Counted from the first letter of the stretch, positions 30,316 through 44,449 are shown. The stretch: DNA of 64,000 bases from Carya illinoinensis (GCF_018687715.1 NC_056766.1:2980001-3044000); one strand, 5' to 3'. Notes: generated by a model not told the origin, from the letters alone. Numbers and translations are program-made.

Positions 30316-33300
30316 ATAAAACATATCAATATTAAAAAGTGACTAATATTTTGTAAAAAACAATTACCTAATAGAGAAATTAGTATTTCTAATTAATGAG
30401 GCGGGATATTAAATAAAAAGTAATTAATATTTGTTAAAATGGTTACTTACAGATAAATTGATTTTGTAATTAAGCAGTTGAAAATTAAATGGAAAATGGA
30501 TTAATAATTACTAAATTAAGCCGTTATTAATAGAGAATTAATTTCATAATTGATGCGAGATAAATCAAGTAATATTGGAGCTGGAAATTAATTTCATATA
30601 GTTGGAAATTAAAAGGGTGGCATATTTAGGAGATTTTTCAAATAATATATAAAAATTAATGAGCAATGTTATATATAGTCAATTTTATATATTTTTTATG
30701 TACTCCACTGATATAATTAATACGATTAATTTTTTTTAATACGTAATCAATCACATTAGTAGAATATGTAAAAAAGTACATAAAAATAACTCTACGTAAA
30801 ATTTTTATTTAAATGTTTGACAGAGTTATCTCTAAACTCAAATCTCGAACTTTTTATTATTTTATGTATTTTCAACTTAAATCAAATTATTATTAATTTT
30901 TTATTAATACGTGGTTTTCCCTCTGCCTAACCATTCTCCATATTTTCTGCCACTTTTTCTTCATTTTTCTTGTTTTTACTTTTTACAAATCTAGGTCGTT
31001 GTTCCAAGAGTCTTTGTTCACCACACGTACGCCTAGACGTTATGATCTCTACTTATAATATTCAACATTATAAAAAAGCTGTAAATTATTTTCTGTCAAA
31101 ATTATGATTATTTTTTATTAAAATAAATATACCAACATGATGATCATCAGCAATTGAAATACGTAACATGTTGACATGCATGGATTGTAGTTTTGGTATC
31201 GATCTCCAGCATTAATATTCAGACAGTGTGACGTGCAACTTTGATATGTATGCAGATCAGGTTCAATTCTGCTAACACGTGTAAAGGCCAAATTACAAAA
31301 GTTCAAAATTAAGAATGAATAAAAGGACACAAAAATAAATAATAATATTAAAAAAGTGAAGCTAGTAGCTATATATCATCATCATTACAGGCACCATTAA
31401 TCACGTTACCTTTGACAATTTGGGTGTTGGACAAAAATCAGAGACCATCTGTTATGGATCATGCTAAAGCAATCGCTGGGTCACCTAACAATTTGTTTTA
31501 AAATTATTTTTTAATATTTTTAAATATTTAAAAAATATAAAAAATTTATAATAATATTAAAAAAAATTTCTTAATCATTAAATAAAAGAAAAAAAACCAC
31601 CATTGGCCCCAGCGGGAGCCACCTAAGCATTTTCCCAAAATAATTGCTGCTTTGTGAGATTTCACTTTAAAAGAAAAAATTATTGTTTTTTATAATATTT
31701 TATTGAGACTTTAATTATATTATTAAATAATTATTTTAAAATAAAAATTATGTGATTTGAGGATTTTTGGGATGAATTGTAGTCTATGTTTTCTTAGCTT
31801 ACGTTCTCTGTTTCGCATCAATTCCGAGAAGCTAATATAAGGCGGCAGATTATTTGGCTCGAAAGTCAGAGGTGGTGTTTTGTTGAGACTTGTTGGAGAT
31901 GATCCTATCTACTTGGTCTACCGCTTATTAAAGGCTAATTATTGTTATGTTTGTTAGAGTGGCGTTTCTCTGTTTTGCTTGTTTTGGGAGTTTGTATGGA
32001 TTTTCGCCTCCTAAAAGAGGTTTTAGTTGAATAAAATTCAGAAGGTTTTGGAAAGGCCACGGTTGTTTCACAGGTGCATTTACGGCACGTAAGAACCTTC
32101 TTACAGAGCCATCTCATGTCCTTCAATTGTGTAGGAGACTTTGTCCAATCAGCTCTAAGCAAAAGCGTCTGCAATGTCTACATCACATCGTATGAAGGGC
32201 AGAGAGAGAGAGAGAGAGAGAGAGCAAAGAGCATTGTTTGGCTTGAGACGGTGGGATATGTTGTGTGACTATTGAAGGGTGTAAAATCTTCTCCTAACAC
32301 CACATCCGGTTCCTAATCTCCCTCTTGTTGTTTAGAATACGTGATTTTGATTCCTTAAATATGCAAATTATTGTTGGAAGAAAAGGAGTTTATATTAGAT
32401 TAGTCAATTCCAAATTCTTTAACTTTTAGCTATAATAAATGTAAAATTATAATCAAATTTGATAATTACTGTAAAATGAGCAAATAATTATTTTATTATT
32501 TTTCTATTACTCTTCCTCTCTCCTCTGAATATTTTCAAAACGTTTGGTAAAATAAAATATAGATGAATTGGAAAATAGAGTATATAAAATTGAAAAATAT
32601 AATTTTTTAACCCGTAATTTAATTAAAATATGATTAATATATAATAGGTAGAATAGTAAAATATGATAAAATAAAATAAATTATTGATTAAAAAAATTAA
32701 ATATTTTTGTAATTATTAATTATTCATTAATATATAATGAATAAATAGATAATTCAATGTGAAAATTTGACGAGAATAGTCAAAGTCAAACTCATCTCAT
32801 ATTATTTTATTGTTATATAATGAAAAAATAGCTATTCCAATATAAAAATTTATGTGAATAGAATAACCAAAATCTAAATTCATCTTACATTCATCAAAAG
32901 TATCCTTTACATTATATGCATAATCCAATAACAATGCTTTAATATCCCAAACTCCATAAATATGAATAATGCTAGTCCAACCGCTAGTAGTTTCCGTTGG
33001 GAATTTTTTTTCTTTTTCTTTATGATTAAAGAATTATTTTTTAAATGTGATTAAAGAATAATGCTAGTCCAACCACTAGTAGTGTCAAGTTGAATTACTA
33101 TAAATGTATAGAACTTACAAAATAAATTTTCCAAATTGACGTGAAATTAATGTCATTTGTGATATGTGATACATTATATTTATTTTAAAATTAAAGAATT
33201 TTATAATCTAACATATAGTTGCATTCAACACATATTATGCAAAAACGGGCACTCTTGATGGGATGACCCAAGGAAAGACCGGACAAGTATTGCCACAAAT

Positions 33301-33452
33301 GTAAGTGGGTAACTTAATATGTACAGTAACTAAGTTCAAAACTAGAGGCTTGTCCCGGCATATTATTGGGCTCTCCTTGGACATTCAAGCTTTTCGGGGG
33401 AATCGACAGCTTTTTATATCCTCTCGTTCTAGTTGATCAAATGGGCCGGGTT

Positions 33453-33455
<3 letters not shown>
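30316..33455. other. Intergenic, AT-rich, no gene seen
   Basis: Contains the inverted-repeat element at 30660-30800, an AT-rich repeat at 31470-31625, a (GA)12 run at 32201-32224, and decayed non-coding sequence at 31800-32300 with only one short frame of no known similarity. Confidence 0.5.
30660..30800. repeat. AT-rich inverted-repeat element (MITE-like), second copy
   Basis: TTTATATATTTTTTATGTAC on the left is matched by GTACATAAAAATAAC on the right; related to 3341-3490. Confidence 0.4.

Positions 33456-33535
<80 letters not shown>
33456..33535. repeat. (AG)40 microsatellite
   Basis: An uninterrupted 80-bp AG run in intergenic DNA. Confidence 0.95.
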
Positions 33536-33541
<6 letters not shown>

Positions 33542-33956
33542 TCAAACATTTAAAAGGATTTTCTTCTTCTTTCTAGTTGCCTACAAATTATAAGCAGAAT
33601 ACAGCTCATTAATTACTTAATCCTGAAGTTTAATTTTGGTGGAAAACTTCTTGCAGCTTAAAATTAAGATCTCCCCAGAGATAACTCTTATATATGCAAG
33701 CTAAATTCATACACCTAAGTGTTATAATAAAACTTAAATGATCAAACTCAAATTTAATTTAATTTTTTTTATGATAATTGGTGAATGTTTAACATGATGT
33801 TTTATATCTAATTAGTCGTCCTACTTAGTTTTAATCTTGATCACTTTACCTTCATTTCAATGATATAATATTCTAACAAGCAAATTCCTCATGAACGATC
33901 AAGTAAATATTCATTTGAAGCATGAAGGTGGACTTGTCATGACAGTCTCCATGCTA

Positions 33957-34490
33957 GTGCACACTTAATTCCTGTAACGACCTATAAGAACTTATTCTTC
34001 TCAAATAATGTGAGATCTTATACAACTAGGTACCCTTATCATTGATCAATACTGCATAGGTATCAATTATCACAATTTCCTTTGAAAATAATCTTATAAG
34101 AATTAAGGATATTGTTCATATTCATTGCGTTAAGGCTTGTCTTCTAGGCCTTTGGCCCGAGGAAAAAAATTCCCTTACACTAATGATATGATAAGAACTT
34201 TTAAAACGAAAGCACTTAATTCTTGTTATGACCCAAGAGAGCACAATCCGTATCTGGTAGTCTATACTCTAAAAAAACTAGTAAATAGTACATTTAGAGC
34301 TCTATCAGATCATTATAAGAAATAAGAACTTCTCATTCTCAAATAAGGTAGGATCTTATACACCTATGTACCCTTATCACTAATCAATGCTACATGGGTA
34401 TCAGTTATCAGTTATCACACTTTCCTTTGGAAATAATCTTATAAAAATTAAGGATACTGATCATATTCATTGCATTGGAGCATCATGTAT
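33957..34490. repeat. LTR-like sequence in two direct copies
   Basis: The first copy (33957-34135) and second copy (34213-34490) share CACTTAATTC, TGTAACGACC/TGTTATGACC, TCTCAAATAA, GATCTTATACA, TACCCTTATCA, AATCTTATAA and TTCATTGC(G/A)TT in order. The second has about 80 extra bases after its TGTTATGACCC start. TGTAACGACC-type starts are typical of some plant LTRs, but no clean borders or target duplication were found. Confidence 0.45.
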
Positions 34491-34621
34491 ATCCTTACAT
34501 ATAGGTCCAATTTGGAGGCGGCATGAACGATTGACAAATGGTCCATCCTGAAAGGAAAGATACTTTCTATACAAAACAAACATTATTATGTTGGACGACT
34601 TGTGCCTGATCATCGAGAAAG

Positions 34622-34725
34622 TTTATCTCCTTTAAAAAGAATGTTCTTGTGTGAAGGGGCAAGCTGCCGATCATTTATCTCCTTTAAAAAGAATGTTCTT
34701 GTGTGAAGGGGCAAGCTGCCGATCA
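34622..34725. repeat. Perfect 52-bp tandem duplication
   Basis: Two identical units (34622-34673 and 34674-34725) beginning TTTATCTCCTTTAAAAAG. With no mismatches it must be recent. Confidence 0.9.
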
Positions 34726-35468
34726 TGTAATCCGAATGCCTCCTTGCTTTTTGGATGTATTGGCAACAAGAGGAATAATCGAGGAGGATCCTCTTGGACA
34801 CAACTTTAGAAAATTTTATGGCAAGTTTTTCTTTGTTCCATAAATAAACTGTACTGTGATTTGTGACGATTCATTTGGATGCTGAAAGACAAAATAATAC
34901 ACGTACAAGTGGAAATGACATAATTTTCTTTGTTGTCGAGTCATCAAAGCATACTTGGACGTTGCACAAGTACTTCACCCACCATCCAACACGAAAATAA
35001 GGCTCCTAGATAGCTAGTCCTACCTAAATCATCATACGTACACACATGATGTTCCTTTTTTCTTCCCTTTCGGCATTTAAGATCATCAACCTGTCACATT
35101 CTAATTTTGACCCTAATCTCTAATTGGCTTTTGATATTAATAATATTGCACCCTAAGCAACGTCAATTTTTAACAGCGTTTTACAATAATGGAAAGCCTA
35201 AGAACCCTGCATTGATCTCGTTAATGACATGTCATGAATATGTTGGCCAGATCGATCCAACATCATGGCCGGCCAACCATGGACACGAATGGTCGACCAT
35301 ATATATATATGATGAAATTGTAGAGAGACAGTACTTAAACGTTACGTTGCTGAACAACTTCATGCTACTAATTGCTATGAGCACAATACCTAATTGGATG
35401 CTCCTCCTCATGCTTTAATTATTGAAAACGTACCAACTTGATCATGATTTTAATCCTCCGAATCCCCT

Positions 35469-38400
35469 TCATAGACCTAGAAATATGTAGTAGAGGAGAG
35501 TTACAGGTAATGAAACTAGCATCCCAAAGATAACCCTGCAAAAGGAGATCAAGTATTTCTTTAAGTGTAGATTAGTTTTAATAATCCAATGTGTTTTTGG
35601 ATCGATGTAAATCAAGGTCAAAGATAGATGATCATTAAATCAGTCTTACGTACGTACCCTGTGCTCAAGATGTCGGGGTGCAATCCATATTCCCTTGCGA
35701 AGACAAATGGCACAATCCCTTGTGGAAGAGCTGCCTGTGATTCAGCACCAAATTATAACATTATTTCAAATTAACTTCAGCAGAGCAGAGTTTTCTAATC
35801 AAAATGCAGATATATACATATATATTCTGCCCTATATATCTCGCTATATATGTGCCTGATCTAGCTGGTTTTTTATCCCGAAAGAAAAAGGCATGCAGCA
35901 ACATACAGAGATAATGAATCTGCATGTACGTACGTACGTACAAAATGCAATCATGCAAACAATATAATTAATTAAACCTTCTACATTTGTACCTGTACAA
36001 TGGCAGCATGTAGTTCTACACCTCTTAATCCAACAGCAACCGACGTGGCCGACATTATAATGGGGCCCGAAAGGAAGCGAATCGCCATCCCCATGGTCGC
36101 CCTTTTCTTTCCACAGGCGATAATCCGGGGCTGCAGAGCCATGAACAGCCCTGCAACATGTAGCATTAATTATATATGTCATATTAATTCAGAAGTGCAG
36201 TTATCCCTGGTCTAACGTACCAATGTGCGTGAAAGCATGAGCTAAAAAATAGATGACAAATGCATATATATAAATATAAATATATATCCACACACACACG
36301 TGAAAGGAAGATAATATACCTAAACTGAACATGGCCATCCCAAGACCTGCATCTGAGATTATTTTTATCGAGTATTTCACCAAATTGGGCATCCCTATAT
36401 TCCATCTGTATATATATCCATGGAAGCTTGTTGTCATAAACTAGCACAAAATACATGCATGCATAATTACTTATTCAAAAATATAAAGTTCATGTGTGTG
36501 TGTATAATATATATATATACACACATATATATTCATGAGTAACTCACTTGAATGAGATTAGAGACCACAGGAGCCCTAATATACTTGAGTATGTGTTTGG
36601 GTTTCGAGAAATCTTCCTTCCAACAACGATGAGTATAAGTCTCATCATGACAAAAGCATGTGGCATTTCTTGAACTGTCGGTGCGGCGCCTTTGGTATCA
36701 GCTTCTTCCTCCGGCATTTCAATTTTGGTGCTTTCTCTGAAGCTAATTTCTTTCCCTAATATATAGAGTCATGAAAGTCACTTAAATTAATGTAGTTAAA
36801 AACTTAATACCCATGTCAAATACACTAACAACTCGATCGCAAGGTCAACATGCAATTAGATCAGTACTTAGATGACAGAAGTAGTGAGATCTAATTATAA
36901 TATTATATATATATATATGTTAATCTCTTCAAGAAAAAAAGAAAGAAAGAAAAGTACTGATTTTGAGACGACACATGTAATTAATTAGACATCATGATAA
37001 TTAGGAAATGAGAACTTTGTGGGTGCTGTTTCAATAATGGTTCTTTTAACTAAAATGCTCATGAGTACCAATTAGGCAATCAAGTAGGCTGCCCTCTATC
37101 ATTACACACGTGCCTTGAGCAAATGATGGCGCCTATCAAGTAAGATTCTGACTAAGTCTTATATATATATTATATGAATTCAAGATATATTGTATTTTCA
37201 TACCATATAAAATCAAACCCTTGTTACAAAATGTTAGATGAATAAAAAGATATTATATTATAAGTAATGTTAGGTATAAGTCTCAAGTAGATCAGTCTGA
37301 TATAAATTTTTTATAAAAAAGTAAATTCTATTAATAAATAATAATTTTTTTTATACCATTTTTAGGTAAAATCTACTGGTTTACAAGAATTTATACGAGA
37401 TTTATATATTTAGATTATTTCTCTTCTATTTTTAACATGTTTAATATATGTGTTTGGATGGAAAAATAACTCAAGAGACCTTTCGACACCTTGGGCTGGT
37501 TTTATTTTTATATATTGATTTGCTAATATTGGTGAAGCGTGGACGCACGGGGCCACATCTTTTTATTCAATCTAATCATGTCAGGAGCACTCAATACCAG
37601 TGGACAAATTAATAAAACAAAAATAAAAGAAAATGGAAAATGGAAAATAAATTAATAGACAAAATACATAAAGTTATGTTGGAGTCTTGTCTGAGTTTTC
37701 TCACCATGATCAATCTGATGAGCTAGTACTGGTATTACTACTGCATGGACGACTACTCTCGGTCATATCATTAATGTCGACTTATTTTGTGGAAAGTTGG
37801 ACAATGGATTTCTTATTTCAGGTAACAAAATTAAAGGAGAGGTCGATCGGTACTATGAGAGTTAGGTGGAGAAATGAAGGCTGCATGAACAGTAACACTG
37901 TTCTAAGTACAGTAGTGCCTAAACTGTTCATGCCTCTTGTTTTTTTTTGGCGTGGAGGTGATCAGTTTTGACTTACAAAACAGTGTCTCTATGTATTTTT
38001 GAATCGAATGGACAAACCCTTCCTCTCATGGAAGGTGAGAAATGCCACACGACAACGATCTCATCAATTTCTGAGGACAAAAAGGAAAAAAAACAAACGC
38101 CAAAAGATGCAGAGATGCATGCATGGTCCATCCGACCCCTACTACCCAACACTACTGAGAGAAATCTCCCTCTAGATTAGGAAAGGATCTGGTTTGCTTC
38201 CTGTGTAAAAATAACAGGAAATCTACTGTTAAGAAATTAATGGTTATGATTGGCTACCACTAAATAATCGTAGTCTTTCAAATTTTTTTCTATTTTCTTT
38301 TTTCTTAGTGTGTACTTGTACTTATTTTTCATCTCCTCTAACTTTAAAAATGATATTTACAATTTTAATTTTAGGATGGATAAATATTGCATTTTTTTTA

Positions 38401-40560
38401 AAGCAAAAGTAATAAATTTGAGATTTATTTAAAAAATTATATTTTTAATTTAAAACTCGTTTTTATTTTTTATTTTTTAAAATGTAAAATTTATATACTT
38501 TAAAATATACCTAGCATTACTCGTATAAATGTTTTGTCAAAATTTTCTTAAAAATAAATTTAAAAATATTAATGAGAATGCACTTACATTTATTAGGTTA
38601 TTTATTTCCTTCTGGTATATAATATATTATTTATTGTAAATATTATAAAATCAAAATATATAAATATATTTGATACAAACTATTATATTTAATGAATAAA
38701 TATGTATAATGAATAAATATTTAGAGAGGATGAAATGTGTTGGACGTGTAAAAGATGAAAGTTATTAAGTAGGATTATTAACAAACAATCATGACCATTA
38801 ATCTTTAACAGGAGATGTCCTGGCACAGGATGCAAGCCAAATCCATGGAAAATGCAAGTGTTTTTAGTTCCATAATTGACAAAGACAACCAGTTAATTCG
38901 TTATCAGATGTATCAACCTCAGACCAGCTTGATCTGTCAGGTTTATGCAGAAAACATTCATGGCCTCCGGAGACAAAACGTGCAGTACCCCATCTGAAAA
39001 GCGTTTCATGTCTGCTTGATTTTTCTCACGTAAATAGAAACGACAGCAGCACACACACCAGTAGAGTACTGGGTACGTACCTGCAACCACGACATCTTTG
39101 TACCCTTGTCTCTCCCCCTGCGTACATGACTTCCCTGGTGAATCCCACATCAGCTTCACGCCGGAGAACGTCGGAGAAGTCTGCCGGAAAATCCTACCGG
39201 CAACGGGGGACCTCGTCCATACAGGAGTGTTCGCAGCCGTGGTCGCTGTCGTTGTCTCCAGCTCGTTGAAATTCGAGGCCCGTGGCGTCGGCTGGAGCGA
39301 GTAGGCGTCAGACGACGCGTATCCAGATAACCGGGGACTCACGGAGCGGTACCCAATAGCGAGGTCCGCGTGCCCGAATGAGGCATCGTGCGGTAGTAGT
39401 TGTACCGGGGTGTTGATAGAGAAGATTTCGGCGTTGGAGAGGTTGGAAGCTCTGGGGGTGATGGCTATGGAGGGGGACAGAGTGGACTGATCGGGCGCGG
39501 AGGATGTAGACCGTCGGATGCGAACGCGGATGGTGCGGCCATTGTCGTCAAGTTCAGACTCGGTACGGAGAGGGTCTCGGCCGTCGAGTGATATCACGTC
39601 ATTATCAAGCTCGAATTTGGTTATCGAGGCGGCGGCGGAGCCCGGAAACTTGGATTGGATCAGCAGGGTAGCGGCTCGGTATTCGAAGAGGAATAGCAAG
39701 AGTGTGTACCTATAAGCATTAGAACTCAGTTATAATGCAGACACACACGTTCATATGAGACAGAATTACACTACCTAAGTACCACATCTGATTTGTATCT
39801 GAATTACTGCTAAAACAAAGACTTTTACGTGCTAAACCTAAGCTGATTAACATAAACTTTTGCGGTTAGAGAATCTGCTTTAAATATATGGTACGAGTCT
39901 ATGAGATGGGACTGACATTAATTTTGTGTTTTTCCAACTTTTCGGCTTCCTTTCTCCGAAAGGTCTAGCTAAGTTACTATCACCTAAAACTAAGAGAAAG
40001 TGATCACAGAGAGAGCAGTATCAAGAAAGAGACCCATAAATCAAGCTTTCACAAGAATCAAGATGTGACTAGTAAAGAAAAAAGAAAAAAAAAAAAAAAA
40101 AAAAGAGAAAATGTTAGTTTGCAGTGCTGTACCATATGATGCATTGAAGCACAACCACCTGCACCATGAGGCTCTGAGTGAAATCTCCATACATGGCTTT
40201 GAGTAAAGGAATTCCCATGACGAGTGTGTTAGGCAAAGTAGCCACAGAGAACAGAGTGATGAGCCAATCCAAGCTGCCATTGAAGAAGATAGCCCACAGT
40301 GAGAGCAAGACAAGGACCACAACCTTAGAGAGAGTGTCGGCCAGTATGAACTTGGTGTCCATTTGGTAGGGATTGTTCAGAGATATGAAGTGGAAGGACA
40401 GCACCGGAACCGCAAAGACGGCCACGAACCGGTTGATCCCTGAGCACTGCTCGGGAGTGAATATCTTCCACCATTTCACTGAGCTATATGCTACCATCAT
40501 TGCGAAATATAGAGGAACCATTGCACACATGACCTTGTAGAAATCATTCCCAGTTATCAT
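35469..40560 (-). CDS. PIN6: PIN6-like auxin efflux carrier (complete, 7 exons, 550 aa)
   Basis: Exports auxin (IAA) across the membrane. Exons 5' to 3': 40133-40560, 39081-39709, 36548-36755, 36320-36405, 35993-36150, 35658-35734, 35469-35535, summing to 1653 nt. The N-terminal transmembrane half ([20 protein letters not shown] on) contains the conserved [12 protein letters not shown] segment. A central hydrophilic loop (about residues 160-380) carries two TPRASN phosphorylation-type motifs (227-232, 284-289) and [17 protein letters not shown] (404-408), a known PIN trafficking motif, precedes the C-terminal transmembrane half, which ends YYIFLGL. The loop is shorter than in PIN1/2/3/7. Loop wording ([26 protein letters not shown]) fits PIN6 best, so the paralogue call is inference. 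Intron 2 (2.3 kb) holds two transposons. A TATA (CTATATAAATG, minus) lies at 40660-40669. Confidence 0.93.
37264..37432. mobile_element. Short MITE, family 2 relative, in PIN intron 2
   Basis: Starts GTAATGTTAGGTATAAGTCTC and ends with an imperfect inverse (GATTTATATATTTAGATTATTTC). It has the same length class and layout as 9995-10190 and 48490-48670. Confidence 0.4.
38185..38844. mobile_element. Non-autonomous TIR transposon in PIN intron 2
   Basis: A 660-bp element with imperfect terminal inverted repeats of about 65 bp. The left end GGATCTGGTTTGCTTCCTG mirrors the right end, whose reverse complement is GGATTTGGCTTGCATCCTG. The match continues inward through TTAATGGTTATGATTG / TTAATGGTCATGATTG. 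The core is AT-rich and non-coding. No clear target duplication. Confidence 0.6.
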
Positions 40561-40659
40561 CTCTCCAACTGATCTCTCAATTTTTTTGGGTCGTTCTGAG
40601 TGTGTTTTTTTCTGTGGTCCGAGGATTACATTATAGTAAAATGCAGAAGGAAGTCAGCA

Positions 40660-40669
40660 TTTATATAGG
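40660..40669 (-). promoter_or_regulatory. PIN6: TATA box of the PIN6-like gene
   Basis: CCTATATAAATG on the minus strand, about 100 bases upstream of the ATG; the only good TATA match in the proximal promoter. Confidence 0.55.
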
Positions 40670-41275
40670 ATATTTATGGACAAGAATGCCCTTCTATGAA
40701 TTGTATCTTCACTTTGGAGATACTTTAGAACTGAGCTTAATGAGATATATATATTAATTTATTGTCACATTTATTAATGTAAAAGAAAAAGGTTTCTCAA
40801 TTTCCACGTGGCAAATATGAAAATCTATTCTGTGTATCATGTTCCTCTCGGTAGTTGGAGACATAGAAATTGCCATTTTAAAGTACTAACGAGCTAATGA
40901 GTGAGGCACCAGCTACAACGTTTTTACTGATTAAGATAATTTTATCATGATACATACTAGGTCAACGAGGGTTATCCATGATGTTTTTTTTTTTTTTCCT
41001 ATCATATAATTAATGTTTAGAAGAAGTACACTTCATTTTACGTCTCAAGGATTTATAATCATGAGTAATTCTGTATCAATATGGTAGGATATATAGATGT
41101 GATATGAGAGTGATATGTACAAATTTTTCCAAACAAAAGAGTTGGATTATCTATAAAAGATGTATATGTACACAACATTTAGTTATAATAAATGTACTAA
41201 AAACAGTTGTAGAATAAGTTTAAAATAGGGCTTGTCGGATTGTCGAGTTACTAATATGACATCGTACTTCCTATG

Positions 41276-41891
41276 TAGGGGTGACAATATGTTTGTGTTT
41301 GATATTAACAACTTCAGATTAAAAAGAGTTAACCCGTTAAGACACAAGTTATAAACGGGCCAACCTGCTTAATACAAAATAAACTCATCTATAAATTATT
41401 TTAAAATTAAAATTTTATTATTGTTAAATTGTAATATTGATATTTTTTAGTATACTTATATTTTTATTGTTTTTATTGTTGGGATTGTAATTTTATATCT
41501 ATTCTCATATTTGTTATTGTATAATTTATAATATTGGTTTTATTATATGTTACAATTTGAAAAATATTGATACATATTTTTTAAGATATTGTGGTTATTA
41601 ATAAATATAGATTTTAACTTTTATGTAAAATTATGTTAATCAGTTCAAATAAATTATACATTGTAGATTAACCAATTTATATGAAACAAACGGGTTTAAA
41701 TAAGTCGTGTCGTATTAATATATTTTTAATTTGGTGACAAGACATGACCCGTTATCTAAATGAGTTAGATTAAGATTTGAAAGTTTGACGTATTTAGCTT
41801 AACATGTTACGTTTGGATTGACCTATAAAATTAAATATTCATGACTTGACACGACACAAACACAATCTAAAAATATGTTTTTCCACTCCTA
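41276..41891. mobile_element. hAT-type non-autonomous transposon with perfect 8-bp target duplication
   Basis: A 616-bp element. The left end TAGGGGTGACAATATG and right end CATATTTTTAGATT...CCACTCCTA form inverted termini. The flanks are an exact 8-bp duplication TTCCTATG (41268-41275 and 41892-41899), the length expected for hAT elements. The interior is AT-rich with ACACGACACAAAC near the right end and has no transposase frame. Confidence 0.85.
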
Positions 41892-44449
41892 TTCCTATGT
41901 ATACTTTCATAGCGATAACATGAAACGATATCGTGGATACACGTGAGTATACATAAAAAAAAAGAAAAAAAAAATTAAAAAACTAATAATAACATCACCT
42001 ATGAATGAATTTCATAATGCAGCAAATATCATGTTCGAGTAAGTAATTTTTTTTTCAAAAGTAGAAAAAGAAAAATATAAACAGTAGACAGGAGCCAAAG
42101 TACTCAAAAGTGTTTCGAACTTTAAAGTGACAAACCACCGGCCCATATGCAAAGCTACCATTCGAAAGAAAAGGGGGTTTTGTACTTGATTTGACCCTGA
42201 TCATGCAGAGCAGTAGTGAAGCAAGCTAACCCTAAAATCATGTGTCCTGGCGACCTTCAAAACCTCTTTTGCTCTCACACATAGACTATGTATGGAATTC
42301 TACTTCTTTCCTCGTGTTAAGTGATCGATCATTGAGAATCTAGAAATAAATCTTCAAATCCGATGTTAATGATCGATCTAATTCCCAAGGGTCCCATGCT
42401 TGCTTGTATATAGTTTACTTGTATATATGTACATCAATGGGCTTTTGCTCTAATCTGTTTTCTCTTCCCTTTCTCATTGTTCCTTTCTGGTAAAAGCTCA
42501 TTTTTTTAGAGCTTGATAAAAGTAAAACTTTGGGGTTGGTTTGGAGACCCACTGTAAAAAGTGAGGAAGAAAGTTTAACCCACCTTTTCGAGTACTATTT
42601 ATCATAAAAATGTCTGTTGCTTCTCATAAAGTTTACTTGCTTTTAAAATTCAATGAATTAAGTATTTTACACTTCTGTCAGAATAGTTCAAATCTGATCT
42701 GCAGCCAACAAGAAGCTGCGTATGTTCCACAGACAAACATAGTATGTTTACAGCTTCCGAGTTTAAGCCATCACCATGTAATTTGTACGTACATGTCTGC
42801 AAATTAATTCCGGATACCCGAGCTATCCTTCACTTGATATCAGTTGCTCTGTCTCGAAGTTCAAATATCAGCCAATTTTAACATAGAAGGTACGTACGTA
42901 CATACTTAAACTGCCAGTTGAATCGACCTAAAGGGAATAGATCTGCTTGTCAAGGATATATATATCATATCCAGCCAGGGCTTTGACTTTTAAGGATATA
43001 TAATATCATTGAATATCTACAATCCACATTTTTCGAAGGAAACTTTGTTAGGATCTACTGCTCAATGCATCATGTGGTCTTTCGTTTTTGTTGCTCATTC
43101 ATTAAAAGGAAAAGTTGATGGAAGCGCATGCAGAAGCTAATATTTCACTAAACGGATTGAAAAAGTAGTTGACGTACGTGGAGTCCAGAGATGATGCAGA
43201 TAGCTAGGTAGGCATGTTTAAACATATTCACATAATAATTAGAATTCATTCAAATTATAAGGCGCTGATGCAGCGCCAGCAGCAACAGCAAGTGCAAAGG
43301 TGATGGGACAAGACATGAGGAGATCGAAGGGAAGGGATCAAGATAGGGTGTAGTACTACATATATACTGAGTAAAGTGGTTGCCTCTAAAAACCGGCCAG
43401 GACAGCAATAATTGTACTCTTTGTATTGCTTCCTTTGGGTTGTTTTGATAGCGAAACGACATCCATGTGGTTTTTGCTAGCTATCTAGTCCCACCTCTCT
43501 GATCCGTGATCCCGTGCATGTCAGCAGCGCATGCCTTGTCTGCGACGTACGCCCCCAGCTCAGTCCCTTTTCTGTACTGCTGGCCGCATGGGCTAGATCA
43601 GAAACAACCCCCTCCCCCACAAAAAAATATAAATAAAAATCCGAAATTTAAGTTTTAGGCTTTCAGCTCCCATGTAATTCAACTTAAAAAAAAAAAAAAA
43701 AAGGGGGTGGGGGGAGATACGTACGTAGAATTAAAAGTAGATTTTTTCATAACTTCTGCTGCATTTTGCCTAGTTAGCTCCCTTTCTCTTCTGTCTCTGC
43801 CTCTCCTATGAGATAATCATGTACAGCATTGCTCTTGGTAATCGTCCACATGAACAGTACTACAGGGCCCAATGATCAGGTAAATATCAGAGCTGCTAAT
43901 AGATCCCTTACCGTGCAGAGTTTTGCATGCGCGTGTATAAAAATAAAGAGAACCATATATCGACGTTGATTCTAATAATTAGCAGCACGTATTACACCAA
44001 TTGGAGGATGTTTCGATCGATCTCAGAATTTCCTCTTCATGTAATTTGAACTGATTGCTATGATTATTATTATATAAGTACTGTCATGTATTCTCGTACT
44101 TGCCGGTTAACTTGCATTAATTAGAGACCTCTTATATGTTAAGTAGTGCAGCCGATCGAGCTTGGTTCCATGGAGTGAATATTGCCATTAATTAATATAT
44201 GAAGGCATGAATCTCTTATAAACCAAATGCCCCATGCATGCTATATATTGAACATCTGGCTCATAATATATATATATATATATATTTTTTTTCCTAGAGA
44301 TTCTTGAAATCTCCATACATCTGGCTCATAATATGTATCTAGCTTTCGTAAATATTGATCATTATGGGGGTTAAATAGTTCCAAAATTCAATTCAACCAG
44401 ATTTTTGAATAGGATCATGTTGTGAAAATACGAGAAGAGATAGATTTTA

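Larger units (their letters stand above)
33536..35468. other. Intergenic with direct repeats, no gene seen
   Basis: Holds the LTR-like direct repeat at 33957-34490 and a perfect 52-bp tandem duplication at 34622-34725. Positions 34860-35460 show no coding signal and include the PIN gene 3' flank. Confidence 0.45.

Noticed and set aside
35844..36456. Several frames around PIN exons 4-5 with extra hydrophobic segments
   Set aside because: They are the PIN exons read through intron sequence or in the wrong frame; the splice-defined exons restore the family sequence.
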